Source of the DNA: Mycobacterium sp.
Lineage (GTDB): Bacteria > Actinomycetota > Actinomycetes > Mycobacteriales > Mycobacteriaceae
Length of the DNA: 48,675 nt
NCBI GenBank assembly: GCA_031292665.1
Contig: JARLGR010000113.1
Coordinates: forward strand, 1-48,675
Direction: 5' to 3'
Shown piece after piece: positions 1-8,386 of this stretch. The translations under genes were made by a program, and so were the position numbers. Below the pieces are notes generated by a model. That model made no database searches and was not told the DNA's origin. It saw only the letters and a list, made by a program, of their open reading frames with translations. How positions within the stretch are numbered: the stretch's first letter is position 1; each line of letters starts with the position of its first letter.

Positions 1-1
1 C

Positions 2-94
2 GGGCCCGATTCGGACGCCGGACAGGACGACGAGTACGACGAGTTCAGCGACCTCCGTGCGTGGGAACCCAAGCACAGCGGCGACGGCGCGTGA
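2..94 (+). CDS. C-terminal fragment of an unidentified acidic protein (cut by left edge)
   Basis: An open frame runs in from the left edge and ends at a TGA at 92-94, giving 30 residues rich in Asp and Glu that end DLRAWEPKHSGDGA. Its codons have the strong third-position G/C typical of the real genes here. No domain is visible in so short a piece and I cannot name it. It could be a chance open frame, because no start is inside the window. Confidence 0.35.
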   Translation, partial: GPDSDAGQDDEYDEFSDLRAWEPKHSGDGA

Positions 95-184
95 CCCTAC
101 CTTCCGCCCTGCCCCATCGATCGTCTGAAAATTCCATCATCAGGGGCGGCGACCGCGGGGCCCCCGATTTTCGAAGCCCGTGGT

Positions 185-214
185 TTGGTGCCGTTGCCGG
201 CCGCGCTGTACCCT
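185..214 (+). promoter_or_regulatory. Candidate sigma-A promoter for the tRNA-Thr/tRNA-Met/rpmG unit
   Basis: TTGGTG (185-190) and TACCCT (209-214) are separated by 18 bases and lie about 40 bases upstream of tRNA-Thr. TANNNT is the usual mycobacterial -10 form. This is a pattern match only. Confidence 0.35.
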
Positions 215-254
215 CTTTTAGGCCCGCGGCACGACTGGTCGCTTCGGGTGAACG

Positions 255-327
255 GCCCCCTTAGCTCAGTCGGTAGAGCGTTTCCATGGTAAGGAAAAGG
301 TCAACGGTTCGATTCCGTTAGGGGGCT
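255..327 (+). tRNA. thrT: tRNA-Thr (anticodon GGT)
   Basis: A complete cloverleaf of 73 bases. The acceptor stem GCCCCCT (255-261) pairs with AGGGGGC (320-326), and the discriminator is T327. The D arm reads GCTC...GAGC. The anticodon stem TTTCC/GGAAA encloses the loop ATGGTAA with anticodon GGT, which reads ACC/ACT threonine codons. The T arm AACGG/CCGTT carries TTCGATT. CCA is not encoded. It lies 52 bases before tRNA-Met, the order seen upstream of rpmG2 in M. tuberculosis. Confidence 0.96.
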
Positions 328-379
328 CGGCGGACGCCGAGAAGGCTGGCGGCCCCGACCCCAACACGGGGTGGTCAGA

Positions 380-453
<74 letters not shown>

Positions 454-490
454 CAACACAACAACGCGACTTGTAAGAGGGAAAACGGAC

Positions 491-658
491 ATGGCTTCCA
501 GTACCGACGTGCGGCCGAAGATCACCTTGGCATGCGAGGTGTGCAAGCACCGCAACTACATCACGAAGAAGAACCGCCGCAACGACCCCGACCGGTTGGA
601 ACTGAAGAAGTTCTGCCCGAATTGCGGCAAGCACCAGTCCCACCGCGAGACACGGTAG
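491..658 (+). CDS. rpmG: 50S ribosomal protein L33 (zinc-binding form)
   Basis: A 55-residue basic protein of the large ribosomal subunit, normal length for L33. Two Cys pairs, CEVC near residue 16 and CPNC near residue 43, make up the zinc ribbon of the C+ type. Mycobacteria also encode a zinc-independent L33 paralog that replaces this form under zinc starvation. That pairing is family knowledge; the second copy is not in this window. The ATG at 491 follows a purine-rich AGAGGG stretch. The gene lies just after tRNA-Met and 46 bases before hadA, so co-transcription with the dehydratase genes is likely. It corresponds to rpmG2 (Rv0634B) by position. Confidence 0.93.
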   Translation: MASSTDVRPKITLACEVCKHRNYITKKNRRNDPDRLELKKFCPNCGKHQSHRETR

Positions 659-704
659 CCAGCCGCGCGCATTCAACCGAGACGACTAGGTAGGTTCGAC
701 AGCT

Positions 705-1184
705 GTGGGGTTGACCGCAAACATCGTCGGGATGCATTACCGCTATCCCGACCATTACGAGGTAGAGCGGGAGAAGATCCGCGAGCACGCGGTCGCCGTG
801 CAAAACGACGACACCTTCTTCTTCGAGGAGGACGCGGCCGCTCAGCTCGGATATAAAGGGTTGCCGGCCCCGCTGACGTTTATCTGTGTGTTCGGCTATA
901 AGGCGCAGACGGCGTTCTTCCAGAGCGCCAACATCGCACTCCAGGATGCGCAAATAGTCCAGGTCGACCAGGTGCTGAAATTCACGCAGCCGATCGTGGC
1001 GGGCGACAAGCTCTATTGCGACGTGTGGGTGGACTCGACACGTAAGGCGCACGGAACCCAGATCATCGTAACCAAGAACATCATCACCAACGAAGCGGGT
1101 GAGGTTGTTCAGGAGACCTACACGACCCTGGCGGGCCGTGCCGGTGACGACGGAGAAGAGGGATTTTCTGATGGCACTGCGTGA
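705..1184 (+). CDS. hadA: (3R)-hydroxyacyl-ACP dehydratase subunit HadA
   Basis: Subunit of the FAS-II dehydratase that removes water from 3-hydroxyacyl-AcpM during meromycolate elongation. In the HadAB heterodimer HadA binds the long acyl chain while HadB supplies the catalytic residues. The 159-residue protein has a single hot-dog fold. It begins at GTG 705, which aligns with the M. tuberculosis start, and shares the hallmark stretch GMHYRYPDHYEVEREK. Cys61, the residue to which activated thiacetazone and isoxyl attach in M. tuberculosis, is present (TFICVFGY), so this target site looks intact. hadA overlaps hadB by 14 bases, which indicates translational coupling. The resemblance to HadC in this same operon shows that HadA and HadC are paralogs sharing HadB. 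Confidence 0.96.
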   Translation: MGLTANIVGMHYRYPDHYEVEREKIREHAVAVQNDDTFFFEEDAAAQLGYKGLPAPLTFICVFGYKAQTAFFQSANIALQDAQIVQVDQVLKFTQPIVAGDKLYCDVWVDSTRKAHGTQIIVTKNIITNEAGEVVQETYTTLAGRAGDDGEEGFSDGTA

Positions 1185-1599
1185 GTTCGATTCGGTCAAG
1201 GTGGGTGACTTGCTTCCGGAGAAGACCTATCCGCTGACCCGCCAGGACCTGGTGAACTACGCCGGGGTCTCGGGCGACTTGAACCCGATCCACTGGGACG
1301 ACGAGATCGCCAAGGTCGTGGGGCTGGACACCGCGATCGCGCACGGGATGTTGACCATGGGCATCGGCGGAGGTTTCGTCACCTCGTGGGTTGGTGACCC
1401 GGGGGCGGTCACCGAGTACAACGTGCGGTTCACCGCCGTGGTGCCGGTACCGAACGACGGCAAGGGCGCTGAGCTCGTCTTCAGCGGCAAGGTCAAGTCC
1501 GTCGATCCCGAGAGCAAGTTGGTGACCATCGCGCTCACGGCCACTACCGGCGGCAAGAAGATCTTCGGCAGGGCCATCGCGTCGGCGAAACTGGCATAA
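1171..1599 (+). CDS. hadB: (3R)-hydroxyacyl-ACP dehydratase catalytic subunit HadB
   Basis: Catalytic subunit shared by the HadAB and HadBC dehydratases of FAS-II. The protein has 142 residues and a MaoC-like hot-dog fold. The dyad Asp36 and His41 lies in GDLNPIHW, exactly where the M. tuberculosis enzyme has it. I chose ATG 1171, not the in-frame ATG upstream at 1099, because MALREFDSVKVGD matches the known N-terminus, a GGAGAAGAGGG ribosome-binding stretch lies just before it, and the longer version would add an Arg/Pro-rich segment encoded inside hadA. The gene overlaps hadA by 14 bases and stops 3 bases before hadC, so all three are translated from one message. Confidence 0.97.
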   Translation: MALREFDSVKVGDLLPEKTYPLTRQDLVNYAGVSGDLNPIHWDDEIAKVVGLDTAIAHGMLTMGIGGGFVTSWVGDPGAVTEYNVRFTAVVPVPNDGKGAELVFSGKVKSVDPESKLVTIALTATTGGKKIFGRAIASAKLA

Positions 1600-1602
1600 T
1601 CC

Positions 1603-2103
1603 ATGGCGCTCAAGACCGACATTCGCGGGATGAGCTGGCAGTATCCGGGTTACTTCGAGGTGGGTCGCGAGCAACTTCGCGGATTCGCGCGAGCGATCAA
1701 GTGCGATGATCCCGCCTGCTTCGACGACGTCGCGGCCGCCGAACTGGGCTACGACACCCTCGTTGCACCGATAACCTTTGTGTCGATCTTCGCGAAACTT
1801 GTCCAGGACGATTTCTTCCGGAACGTCGACCTCGGCATGGAGACCATGCAGATCGTCCAGGTTGACCAGCAGTTCGTTTACTACAAACCGATGCGAGTCG
1901 GCGACAAGCTCTTCGGCCGTATGGAGATCGAATCGGTGAACGAGCGTTTTGGCGCCGACATCGTCGTCACCAAGAACACCTGCTCCGACGAGGAAGGCGA
2001 GGTGTTCTTGACTGCTCACACCACCCTGATGGGACACGAGGGTGACAAGTCCATCGCGCTCAGATGGGACAAAGAAACCGGGCAGGTCGTCAGAACCGCG
2101 TAA
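1603..2103 (+). CDS. hadC: (3R)-hydroxyacyl-ACP dehydratase subunit HadC
   Basis: Partner of HadB in the dehydratase that acts on longer, later meromycolate intermediates, including the oxygenated keto and methoxy chains. The 166 residues equal the M. tuberculosis length. The N-terminus MALKTDIRGMSWQYPGYFEVGREQ parallels HadA, and METMQIVQVDQ in the middle is the paralogous core. The protein lacks the D-x4-H dyad of HadB, as expected of the non-catalytic subunit. ATG 1603 begins 3 bases after the hadB stop. No further gene follows for 150 bases, so hadC ends this operon unless transcription reads into tRNA-Trp. Confidence 0.96.
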   Translation: MALKTDIRGMSWQYPGYFEVGREQLRGFARAIKCDDPACFDDVAAAELGYDTLVAPITFVSIFAKLVQDDFFRNVDLGMETMQIVQVDQQFVYYKPMRVGDKLFGRMEIESVNERFGADIVVTKNTCSDEEGEVFLTAHTTLMGHEGDKSIALRWDKETGQVVRTA

Positions 2104-2128
2104 TTAGTATCTGACTTGCGCGCCGATG

Positions 2129-2134
2129 TACACT
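2129..2134 (+). promoter_or_regulatory. Candidate -10 element upstream of tRNA-Trp/secE
   Basis: TACACT fits the mycobacterial TANNNT -10 pattern and lies 120 bases before tRNA-Trp. The best -35 partner, TTAGTA at 2104-2109 with a 19-base spacer, is weak, so this is only a candidate. Confidence 0.3.
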
Positions 2135-2159
2135 CGGACCTCGGGGTTTTCCCATTACA

Positions 2160-2203
2160 GCGCGCTGTCCGTCGGTTCGGCGATCACCGAACGGAGAGCG
2201 CGC
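2160..2203 (+). other. Long imperfect stem-loop between hadC and tRNA-Trp
   Basis: GCGCGCT (2160-2166) pairs with AGCGCGC (2197-2203). TCCG/CGGA (2168-2171 with 2192-2195) and TTCGG/CCGAA (2176-2180 with 2187-2191) add inner pairs. No T-run follows. It may be a U-less terminator of the had operon or a processing structure in the tRNA-Trp precursor. Confidence 0.5.
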
Positions 2204-2253
2204 GTGTCATGTAAGCCCCGGCAGGTAAGCGCAGGTTGGCCTGCCAACCGCCA

Positions 2254-2326
<73 letters not shown>

Positions 2327-2432
2327 CTGAACGGCCTGCTTAACGGCGGGGCCGTGCCATGGTGGACACTGGAAGGATGCCCCGCAACACGTGGGACGGC
2401 TCGCGGGAGACTAGCAAACAAAGGAGCATGCG

Positions 2433-2909
2433 GTGAGCGACGAAGGCAACGCTGCCAACGACGCCGCAAGCGACGGCGGCGACAGCGAGGAGGGCCGCGG
2501 GAGCGGCGGCCGGACGGCCTTGGTGACGGAGTCGGTGACGCGGCCGGCGCGCCCGACCGGCAAGCGGTCCCGCCAGCGGGCAGGCGATGCGGCCGGAGAC
2601 GTCGACGCTGCGTCCGCGGACGAGGTTGGGGTCTCCGAGGACGAGGCCGGCCGAGGGTCCAAGAAGGCCAGGACATCCAAGGCGGCCAAGAAACCGAGGA
2701 GGCCCGGGGACCGTCCGGCCAATCCGCTCGTGTTCGTCTACAACTACCTCAAGCAGGTGGTTGCCGAGATGCGGAAGGTGATCTGGCCGAATCGCAAACA
2801 GATGCTCACCTACACCTCAGTGGTCCTGGCCTTCCTGGCCTTCATGGTGGCGGTGGTCGGCCTCGCAGACTTCGGCCTGACCAAGCTGGTCCTGTTGGTG
2901 TTCGGCTGA
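2433..2909 (+). CDS. secE: Preprotein translocase subunit SecE
   Basis: Essential small subunit that clamps SecY in the plasma-membrane Sec channel. Of 158 residues, about the first 90 form a low-complexity, highly charged actinobacterial extension. The conserved SecE domain begins near [27 protein letters not shown], where the amphipathic helix and the VxWP motif lie, and it is followed by one transmembrane helix ([16 protein letters not shown]). The GTG at 2433 is 6 bases after AAAGGAG. nusG follows after 30 bases, the usual secE-nusG-rplK-rplA cluster. The N-terminal extension is about as long as that in M. tuberculosis but diverges in sequence. Confidence 0.97.
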   Translation: MSDEGNAANDAASDGGDSEEGRGSGGRTALVTESVTRPARPTGKRSRQRAGDAAGDVDAASADEVGVSEDEAGRGSKKARTSKAAKKPRRPGDRPANPLVFVYNYLKQVVAEMRKVIWPNRKQMLTYTSVVLAFLAFMVAVVGLADFGLTKLVLLVFG

Positions 2910-3695
<786 letters not shown>

Positions 3696-3739
3696 CCGAC
3701 GGAACCGGCTGCAAAACCAGGAAGGAATATCGACATCTC

Positions 3740-4168
3740 ATGGCCCCGAAGAAGAAGGTCGCCGGGCTGATCAAGCTGCAGATCGTGGCGGGACAGGCCA
3801 ACCCGGCCCCGCCCGTGGGACCCGCGCTCGGCCAGCACGGCGTCAACATCATGGAGTTCTGCAAGGCGTACAACGCCGCCACCGAGAACCAGCGCGGCCA
3901 GGTCATTCCCGTGGAGATCACGGTCTACGACGACCGCAGCTTCACGTTCCAGCTGAAGACCCCGCCCGCCGCCAAGCTGCTGCTCAAGGCCGCAGGGGTG
4001 GGTAAGGGTTCGGCGGAGCCGCACAAGACCAAGGTCGCCAAGGTCACCTGGGACCAGGTTCGCGAGATCGCCGAGACCAAAAAGACCGACCTCAACGCCA
4101 ACGACATCGACGCGGCCGCCAAGATCATCGCCGGCACCGCTCGGTCGATGGGGATCACCGTCGAATAG
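3740..4168 (+). CDS. rplK: 50S ribosomal protein L11
   Basis: Ribosomal stalk-base protein of 142 residues, the usual length. It binds 23S rRNA in the GTPase-associated centre and is needed for the RelA-type stringent response. The N-terminal proline-rich helix region ([25 protein letters not shown]) is the thiopeptide-binding face. The C-terminal rRNA-binding domain ends in the [11 protein letters not shown] signature. ATG 3740 follows AAGGAAG. The 121-base gap to rplA holds two short hairpins described separately. Confidence 0.98.
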   Translation: MAPKKKVAGLIKLQIVAGQANPAPPVGPALGQHGVNIMEFCKAYNAATENQRGQVIPVEITVYDDRSFTFQLKTPPAAKLLLKAAGVGKGSAEPHKTKVAKVTWDQVREIAETKKTDLNANDIDAAAKIIAGTARSMGITVE

Positions 4169-4185
4169 CGCGTCCACACGTGGGA

Positions 4186-4245
4186 GGGCCAGCTTCGGCC
4201 CGCCGTCGGACGACGATGCAGGCCGCCAACGGCCTGAGGAGGAGT
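4186..4245 (+). promoter_or_regulatory. Hairpins and an isolated Shine-Dalgarno-like run in the rplK-rplA gap
   Basis: GGGCC (4186-4190) pairs with GGCCC (4197-4201), and CAGGCC (4219-4224) pairs with GGCCTG (4231-4236). A strong GAGGAGGAG run follows at once, but no start codon lies at the right distance and rplA begins about 45 bases later. Ribosomal protein L1 represses its own mRNA in other bacteria, so a control role is possible but unproven. Confidence 0.3.
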
Positions 4246-4289
4246 CCGACAAATCCAACCACGACCCAACACCAGATTGGATGAATCAA

Positions 4290-4997
4290 GTGAGCAAGAA
4301 CAGCAAGGCATACCGCGCCGCCGCAGAGAAGGTGGACCGCGACAACCTCTACACTCCGTTGGAGGCGGCCAAGCTTGCCAAGGAGACGTCGTCGGCCAAA
4401 CAGGACGCGACCGTCGAGGTGGCGATCCGGCTCGGTGTCGACCCGCGCAAGGCCGATCAGATGGTCCGCGGCACGGTCAACCTGCCGCACGGCACCGGTA
4501 AGACCGCCCGCGTCGCGGTCTTCGCGGTGGGTGACAAGGCCGAACAGGCGCAGGCCGCGGGCGCCGACATCGTTGGCAGCGACGACCTGATCGAGAAGAT
4601 CCAGGGCGGGTTTTTGGACTTCGACGCGGCGATCGCCACTCCCGACCAGATGGCCAAGGTCGGTCGCATCGCCCGCGTGCTGGGCCCGCGCGGCCTGATG
4701 CCGAACCCCAAGACCGGCACCGTCACCCCCGACGTCGCCAAGGCCGTAGCCGATATCAAGGGCGGCAAGATCAACATCCGCGTGGACAAGCAGGCCAACC
4801 TGCACTTCGTCATCGGAAAGGCGTCCTTCGACGAGAAGGCGCTGGCCGAGAACTACGGCGCCGCGCTCGACGAGGTGCTGCGGCTCAAGCCGTCCGCGTC
4901 GAAGGGTCGCTACCTGAAGAAGATCACCGTGTCGACGACGACGGGGCCGGGTATCCCGGTTGACCCGTCCGTCACTCGGAACTTCTCAGAGGCGTAG
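4290..4997 (+). CDS. rplA: 50S ribosomal protein L1
   Basis: Large-subunit protein that forms the L1 stalk and often represses translation of its own operon. From GTG 4290 it has 235 residues, starting [19 protein letters not shown], which matches the M. tuberculosis N-terminus. An in-frame ATG at 4281 would add three residues (MNQ), and neither start has a good ribosome-binding site. The L1 signature [20 protein letters not shown] is intact. The C-terminus (NFSEA) and the TAG lie inside the first copy of a 45-bp direct repeat, so the last codons may have been shaped by insertion of that repeat. Confidence 0.95.
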   Translation: MSKNSKAYRAAAEKVDRDNLYTPLEAAKLAKETSSAKQDATVEVAIRLGVDPRKADQMVRGTVNLPHGTGKTARVAVFAVGDKAEQAQAAGADIVGSDDLIEKIQGGFLDFDAAIATPDQMAKVGRIARVLGPRGLMPNPKTGTVTPDVAKAVADIKGGKINIRVDKQANLHFVIGKASFDEKALAENYGAALDEVLRLKPSASKGRYLKKITVSTTTGPGIPVDPSVTRNFSEA

Positions 4998-5031
4998 TGA
5001 GCCGGCGCCGTGAGGCGCGGGCGAACGGAGC
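4987..5031 (+). repeat. 45-bp direct repeat, copy 1 (covers the rplA stop)
   Basis: It begins CAGAGGCGTAGTGAGCCGGC and ends GCGAACGGAGC, and is identical to copy 2 with a 57-base period. It contains the last two sense codons and the TAG stop of rplA. The internal GGCGCC-GTGA-GGCGC can form a small hairpin. Confidence 0.95.
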
Positions 5032-5043
5032 CGACCATCGGGC

Positions 5044-5088
5044 CAGAGGCGTAGTGAGCCGGCGCCGTGAGGCGCGGGCGAACGGAGC
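5044..5088 (+). repeat. 45-bp direct repeat, copy 2
   Basis: A perfect second copy of 4987-5031 in the noncoding gap before the MFS gene, 12 bases after copy 1. Two perfect 45-bp copies suggest recent tandem duplication or a small mobile repeat. Confidence 0.95.
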
Positions 5089-5124
5089 ACGCGGGAGATT
5101 CCGCTTCGGCAGTAGATTCTTCCG

Positions 5125-6312
5125 GTGACTGTGCGCACCAGGCCGGCTTGGCTGACCCGAAATCTGTGGGTGCTGTCGCTGGTGTCGCTGCTGCAGGATG
5201 CGGCGAGCGAGTTGCTCTACCCGCTGCTGCCGATCTACTTGACGACGGTGTTGGGTGCTCCGCCGTCGGTCGTGGGCGCGATGGAAGGCGCCGCGGAGGG
5301 CGCCGCATCGTTCACCAAGCTCGTGTCGGGTCCGTTGGGCGACCGGTTCGCCCGCCGCCCGCTGATCGCGTCCGGCTACGGGATGGCGGCGTTGGGCAAG
5401 CTCATCGTCGCTGCCGCCGGGGCGTGGCCAGGGGTGCTGGCCGGGCGGGTCGTCGACCGGTTGGGGAAGGGACTCCGCGGTGCGCCCCGCGACGCGTTGC
5501 TGGTGGAGGGCGTGGAGCCGGCCCAGCGCGGGCGGGCGTACGGGTTTCACCGGACCATGGACACGCTGGGCGCGGTCGTCGGGCCGCTCCTCGGGCTTGC
5601 CGGATACGAGCTGTTCGATCACCGGATCGCTCCGGTGCTCTATCTGGCTGTCGTTCCCGCCGTGCTCAGCGTGCTGCTGGTCTTCTGGGTCCGCGAACGA
5701 CCTCGGAAAGCGACGCACGGGTCGCGGCCGTCGATGTTGGCCGGGACCGGGCGGTTGCCCCGCCGCTACTGGGAGGTGGCGTCGTTTCTGGTTCTCTTCA
5801 GCGTCGCGAACTTCCCCGACGCGCTGCTCTTGTTGCGGCTCAAGCTGATCGGCTTCTCGGTCGTCGGCGTCATCTTGGCCTACGTCGGCTACAACCTGGT
5901 GTACGCGCTGGCGAGTTTCCCGGCCGGAGCGCTTGCGGACCGGTTCGGTCGCCCTGTCGTGTACGGGGTCGGGCTGGTCTTCTTCGCGATCGGCTATCTC
6001 GGTCTGGGCATAACCACGAACGTCGCGACCGCGTGGGCCCTGATCGCCGCATACGGGCTGTTCACCGCGTGCTACGACGGCGTCGGAAAGGCGTGGATCT
6101 CGGCGATCGTCGGGGCCGACTTGCAGTCCAGCGCCCAGGGCGTCTTTCAGGGTCTGACCGGATTTGCGGTGCTGGCAGCGGGGCTGTGGGCCGGCCTCTT
6201 GTGGGGCGCCGACGGACGGCTGCCGCTGCTGGTCTCGGGGGTGGCCGGTGCGGTGTTCGCTGTCGCTTTGCTCGGCGCTGTCGCTGTTAGGCGCACCACG
6301 CGCAATAGGTAG
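5125..6312 (+). CDS. Major facilitator superfamily transporter
   Basis: Integral membrane transporter of 395 residues, close to the 400 typical of 12-helix MFS proteins. Hydrophobic segments are spread over the whole length in two halves. The loop 2-3 motif A is visible as GPLGDRFARRPL around residue 70, with a related GALADRFGRPVV in the second half, so the internal duplication is preserved. Substrate unknown; a drug or metabolite exporter is a guess from fold only. GTG 5125 is taken because it gives a short cytoplasmic N-terminus before the first helix. The gene lies where M. tuberculosis goes directly from rplA to mmaA4, so it is an insertion relative to that order. The DUF347 gene follows after 31 bases, probably in the same transcript. 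Confidence 0.85.
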   Translation: MTVRTRPAWLTRNLWVLSLVSLLQDAASELLYPLLPIYLTTVLGAPPSVVGAMEGAAEGAASFTKLVSGPLGDRFARRPLIASGYGMAALGKLIVAAAGAWPGVLAGRVVDRLGKGLRGAPRDALLVEGVEPAQRGRAYGFHRTMDTLGAVVGPLLGLAGYELFDHRIAPVLYLAVVPAVLSVLLVFWVRERPRKATHGSRPSMLAGTGRLPRRYWEVASFLVLFSVANFPDALLLLRLKLIGFSVVGVILAYVGYNLVYALASFPAGALADRFGRPVVYGVGLVFFAIGYLGLGITTNVATAWALIAAYGLFTACYDGVGKAWISAIVGADLQSSAQGVFQGLTGFAVLAAGLWAGLLWGADGRLPLLVSGVAGAVFAVALLGAVAVRRTTRNR

Positions 6313-6343
6313 GGACTCGGGACCAACGGAAGATCGGGGCGTC

Positions 6344-7138
6344 ATGAACGACGTGAGGCAGGGCTTGACCAAGGTTCCGGCGGTCACCCTGGGTTTTTGG
6401 GTCATCAAGATCCTGGCGACGACGTTGGGTGAAACCGGTGGCGACACCGTCACGATGACGCTGAATTGGGGCTATGTGGCCGGGGTTGCGCTCTTCGGCG
6501 TCACGCTGGCCGCACTGGTTGCCGCGCAGATCTCCGCCAAGCGTTTCCATGCGGCTCTGTACTGGGCGACGATCGTGGCCTCGACGACGTTTGGCACGGC
6601 GTTGGCCGACTTCGCGGACCGCTCGCTGGGCATCGGCTACACGGGCGGATCGCTGCTGCTGCTCGGCTGCCTCTTGGCCACGTTGGGGCTGTGGCGGTGG
6701 TCGCAGGGCACGGTGTCGGTGAGCACCGTATCGACGCCGAAAGTGGAAGTGTTCTACTGGGCGACCATCACGTTCTCGCAGACGCTGGGAACCGCGCTTG
6801 GCGATTGGCTCGCCGACACCCGTGGATTCGGTTACGAACGGGGCGCGTTGGTCTTCACCGCGGCTCTTCTCGTCGTCGTAGCCCTGTATTTCTGGACGAA
6901 CGTGTCGCGGGTGGTCTTGTTCTGGGTCGCATTCATCCTGACCCGGCCGCTCGGCGCAACGGTGGGGGACTTCCTCGACAAGCCGGTGGTCGACGGCGGC
7001 CTGGCGCTGAGCCGCCCACTGGCTTCGGCGGTCATCGCGGTCATCATCGTCGCCTTGCTCATCGTCTTGCCGCAACGTCCGGGACGTCACCCGGGCCAGA
7101 CGGAAGGCGGCACGGCGGCGCAATCACCGATCACGTAG
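6344..7138 (+). CDS. DUF347 / COG4705-type four-repeat membrane protein
   Basis: A 264-residue integral membrane protein of unknown function. It has four related modules: each starts with a helix near K/W-x-(A/V)-x-I, followed by a conserved polar core reading in turn TLGETGGDT, TFGTALADF, TLGTALGDW and PLGATVGDF, and then a GY/GG-containing helix. This repeat is what the DUF347 family describes. The conserved Asp (and Glu in module 1) inside predicted membrane segments could bind a cation or carry protons, but no substrate is established as far as I know. I chose ATG 6344, because the longer open frame upstream lies inside the MFS gene. It probably shares a transcript with the MFS gene and is convergent with the ECF sigma gene. 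Confidence 0.85.
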   Translation: MNDVRQGLTKVPAVTLGFWVIKILATTLGETGGDTVTMTLNWGYVAGVALFGVTLAALVAAQISAKRFHAALYWATIVASTTFGTALADFADRSLGIGYTGGSLLLLGCLLATLGLWRWSQGTVSVSTVSTPKVEVFYWATITFSQTLGTALGDWLADTRGFGYERGALVFTAALLVVVALYFWTNVSRVVLFWVAFILTRPLGATVGDFLDKPVVDGGLALSRPLASAVIAVIIVALLIVLPQRPGRHPGQTEGGTAAQSPIT

Positions 7139-7162
7139 CGGGCACTGTCGAGTGCAGGGGGT

Positions 7163-8386
7163 CTACGTCCGCCCCTCGCACTCGGCGATGCGCCGCCGCA
7201 GGAAGGCGCCGCCCGGCTCGGAAGTGTTGCCCGCCAATGCTTTTCGGTACCATACGAGGGCATCGGCGGGCCGTCCCGTGCGCCGAAGCAGGTCGGCGCG
7301 CACCGTCACGACCAGATTCGAGCGCGCGAGCAGGGGATCGTTCGCGACTTCCTCCAGGGCGGCCAGGCCGGCGTCGGGCCCGTCGCGGAAACCGATCGCC
7401 AGCGCGCGGTTGGCGCGCGCCACCGGCGACCCGGTCATCTGCACCAGCCGGTCGTAGGCCGCGCAAATGGTAGACCAGTCGGTTAGCTCCCAGGATGGCG
7501 CCGTCGCGTGCAGAGCGGCGATCACCGCCTGCGGCAGGTAGGGGCCCGTCGATCCCTGGGCCCGCCGCAATTGGTCCAGCCCCCCGGCGATTCGGCCGCG
7601 GTCCCACCGGCGACGGTCCTGTTCCTCGAGCGGCAGCAGCATCCCGGTTTCCCCCACGCGGGCCGCTCGTCGCGAGTCGTGCAGCAGTATGAGGGCCGCC
7701 AGGGCGTGTGCCTCCGGCTCGTCGGGCATCAGCACACACAGCTCTCCGGCCAGCCGAACCCCTTCGTCGCACAGTTCGTCGCGGATCGCCGACGGGCCCG
7801 CGGTCGACCAATAGCCCTCGGTGAACACCGAGTAGATGCAGCTCAGGACGTGTGGTGTGCGCTCGGGCAGCAGCTCGGCGGGCGGCACCCGCAGCGGGAT
7901 GTTCGCATGGCGAATCTTGTTTTTGGCGCGGGTGATTCGCTGGCCGACGGCGGCTTCGCTCTGCAGCAGCGCACGGGCGATCTCGGTGACGGTCAACCCG
8001 GACACCAACCGCAGGGTGAGCGCCAGTTGTGACTGCCGGTCGAGCGCCGGATGCGCGCAGGTGAACATCATCCGCAGCTCGTCGTCGCGAACCGGATGCG
8101 GGTCAGTGCCGTCGGTGCGTGCCCGGACCTCGTCCATAACAGCCGCCGATTCCTTTCCCGGACGGACGGCCTCGCGGCGCAATCGGTCCAGGGCGCGGTT
8201 GCGGGCGACGGCTACCAGCCACCCGCCGGGATTGTCGGGAACACCGTCGCGCTGCCAGGTGCGAAGCGCCTCGGCGCAGGCTTCCTGGACGGCGTCTTCA
8301 GCGATGGTGAGGTCGCCGGACCACCGCGCGAGCGCGGCGACGGCGGGCCCCCATTCCCGCCGGAAGACGCCGTCCAGGCTGCGCAT
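7163..8386 (-). CDS. ECF sigma factor with C-terminal extension (ECF42-like)
   Basis: RNA polymerase sigma factor of 407 residues, roughly twice a minimal ECF sigma. The sigma-2 region (residues 1-80) includes AEDAVQEACAEALRTWQ and PGGWLVAVARNRALDRLRR. The sigma-4 helix-turn-helix (about 115-165) reads LTLRLVSGLTVTEIARALLQSEAAVGQRITRAK. The C-terminal 230 residues, beginning near ERTPHVLSCIYSVFTEGY, are the DUF6596/TPR-like extension of the ECF42 group, thought to replace an anti-sigma factor. The start ATG (8384-8386) directly follows the stop of the YCII gene (TAA then ATG, no gap), so the two are translationally coupled. This pairing is typical of ECF42. Target promoters are unknown. Confidence 0.92.
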   Translation of the reverse strand: MRSLDGVFRREWGPAVAALARWSGDLTIAEDAVQEACAEALRTWQRDGVPDNPGGWLVAVARNRALDRLRREAVRPGKESAAVMDEVRARTDGTDPHPVRDDELRMMFTCAHPALDRQSQLALTLRLVSGLTVTEIARALLQSEAAVGQRITRAKNKIRHANIPLRVPPAELLPERTPHVLSCIYSVFTEGYWSTAGPSAIRDELCDEGVRLAGELCVLMPDEPEAHALAALILLHDSRRAARVGETGMLLPLEEQDRRRWDRGRIAGGLDQLRRAQGSTGPYLPQAVIAALHATAPSWELTDWSTICAAYDRLVQMTGSPVARANRALAIGFRDGPDAGLAALEEVANDPLLARSNLVVTVRADLLRRTGRPADALVWYRKALAGNTSEPGGAFLRRRIAECEGRT

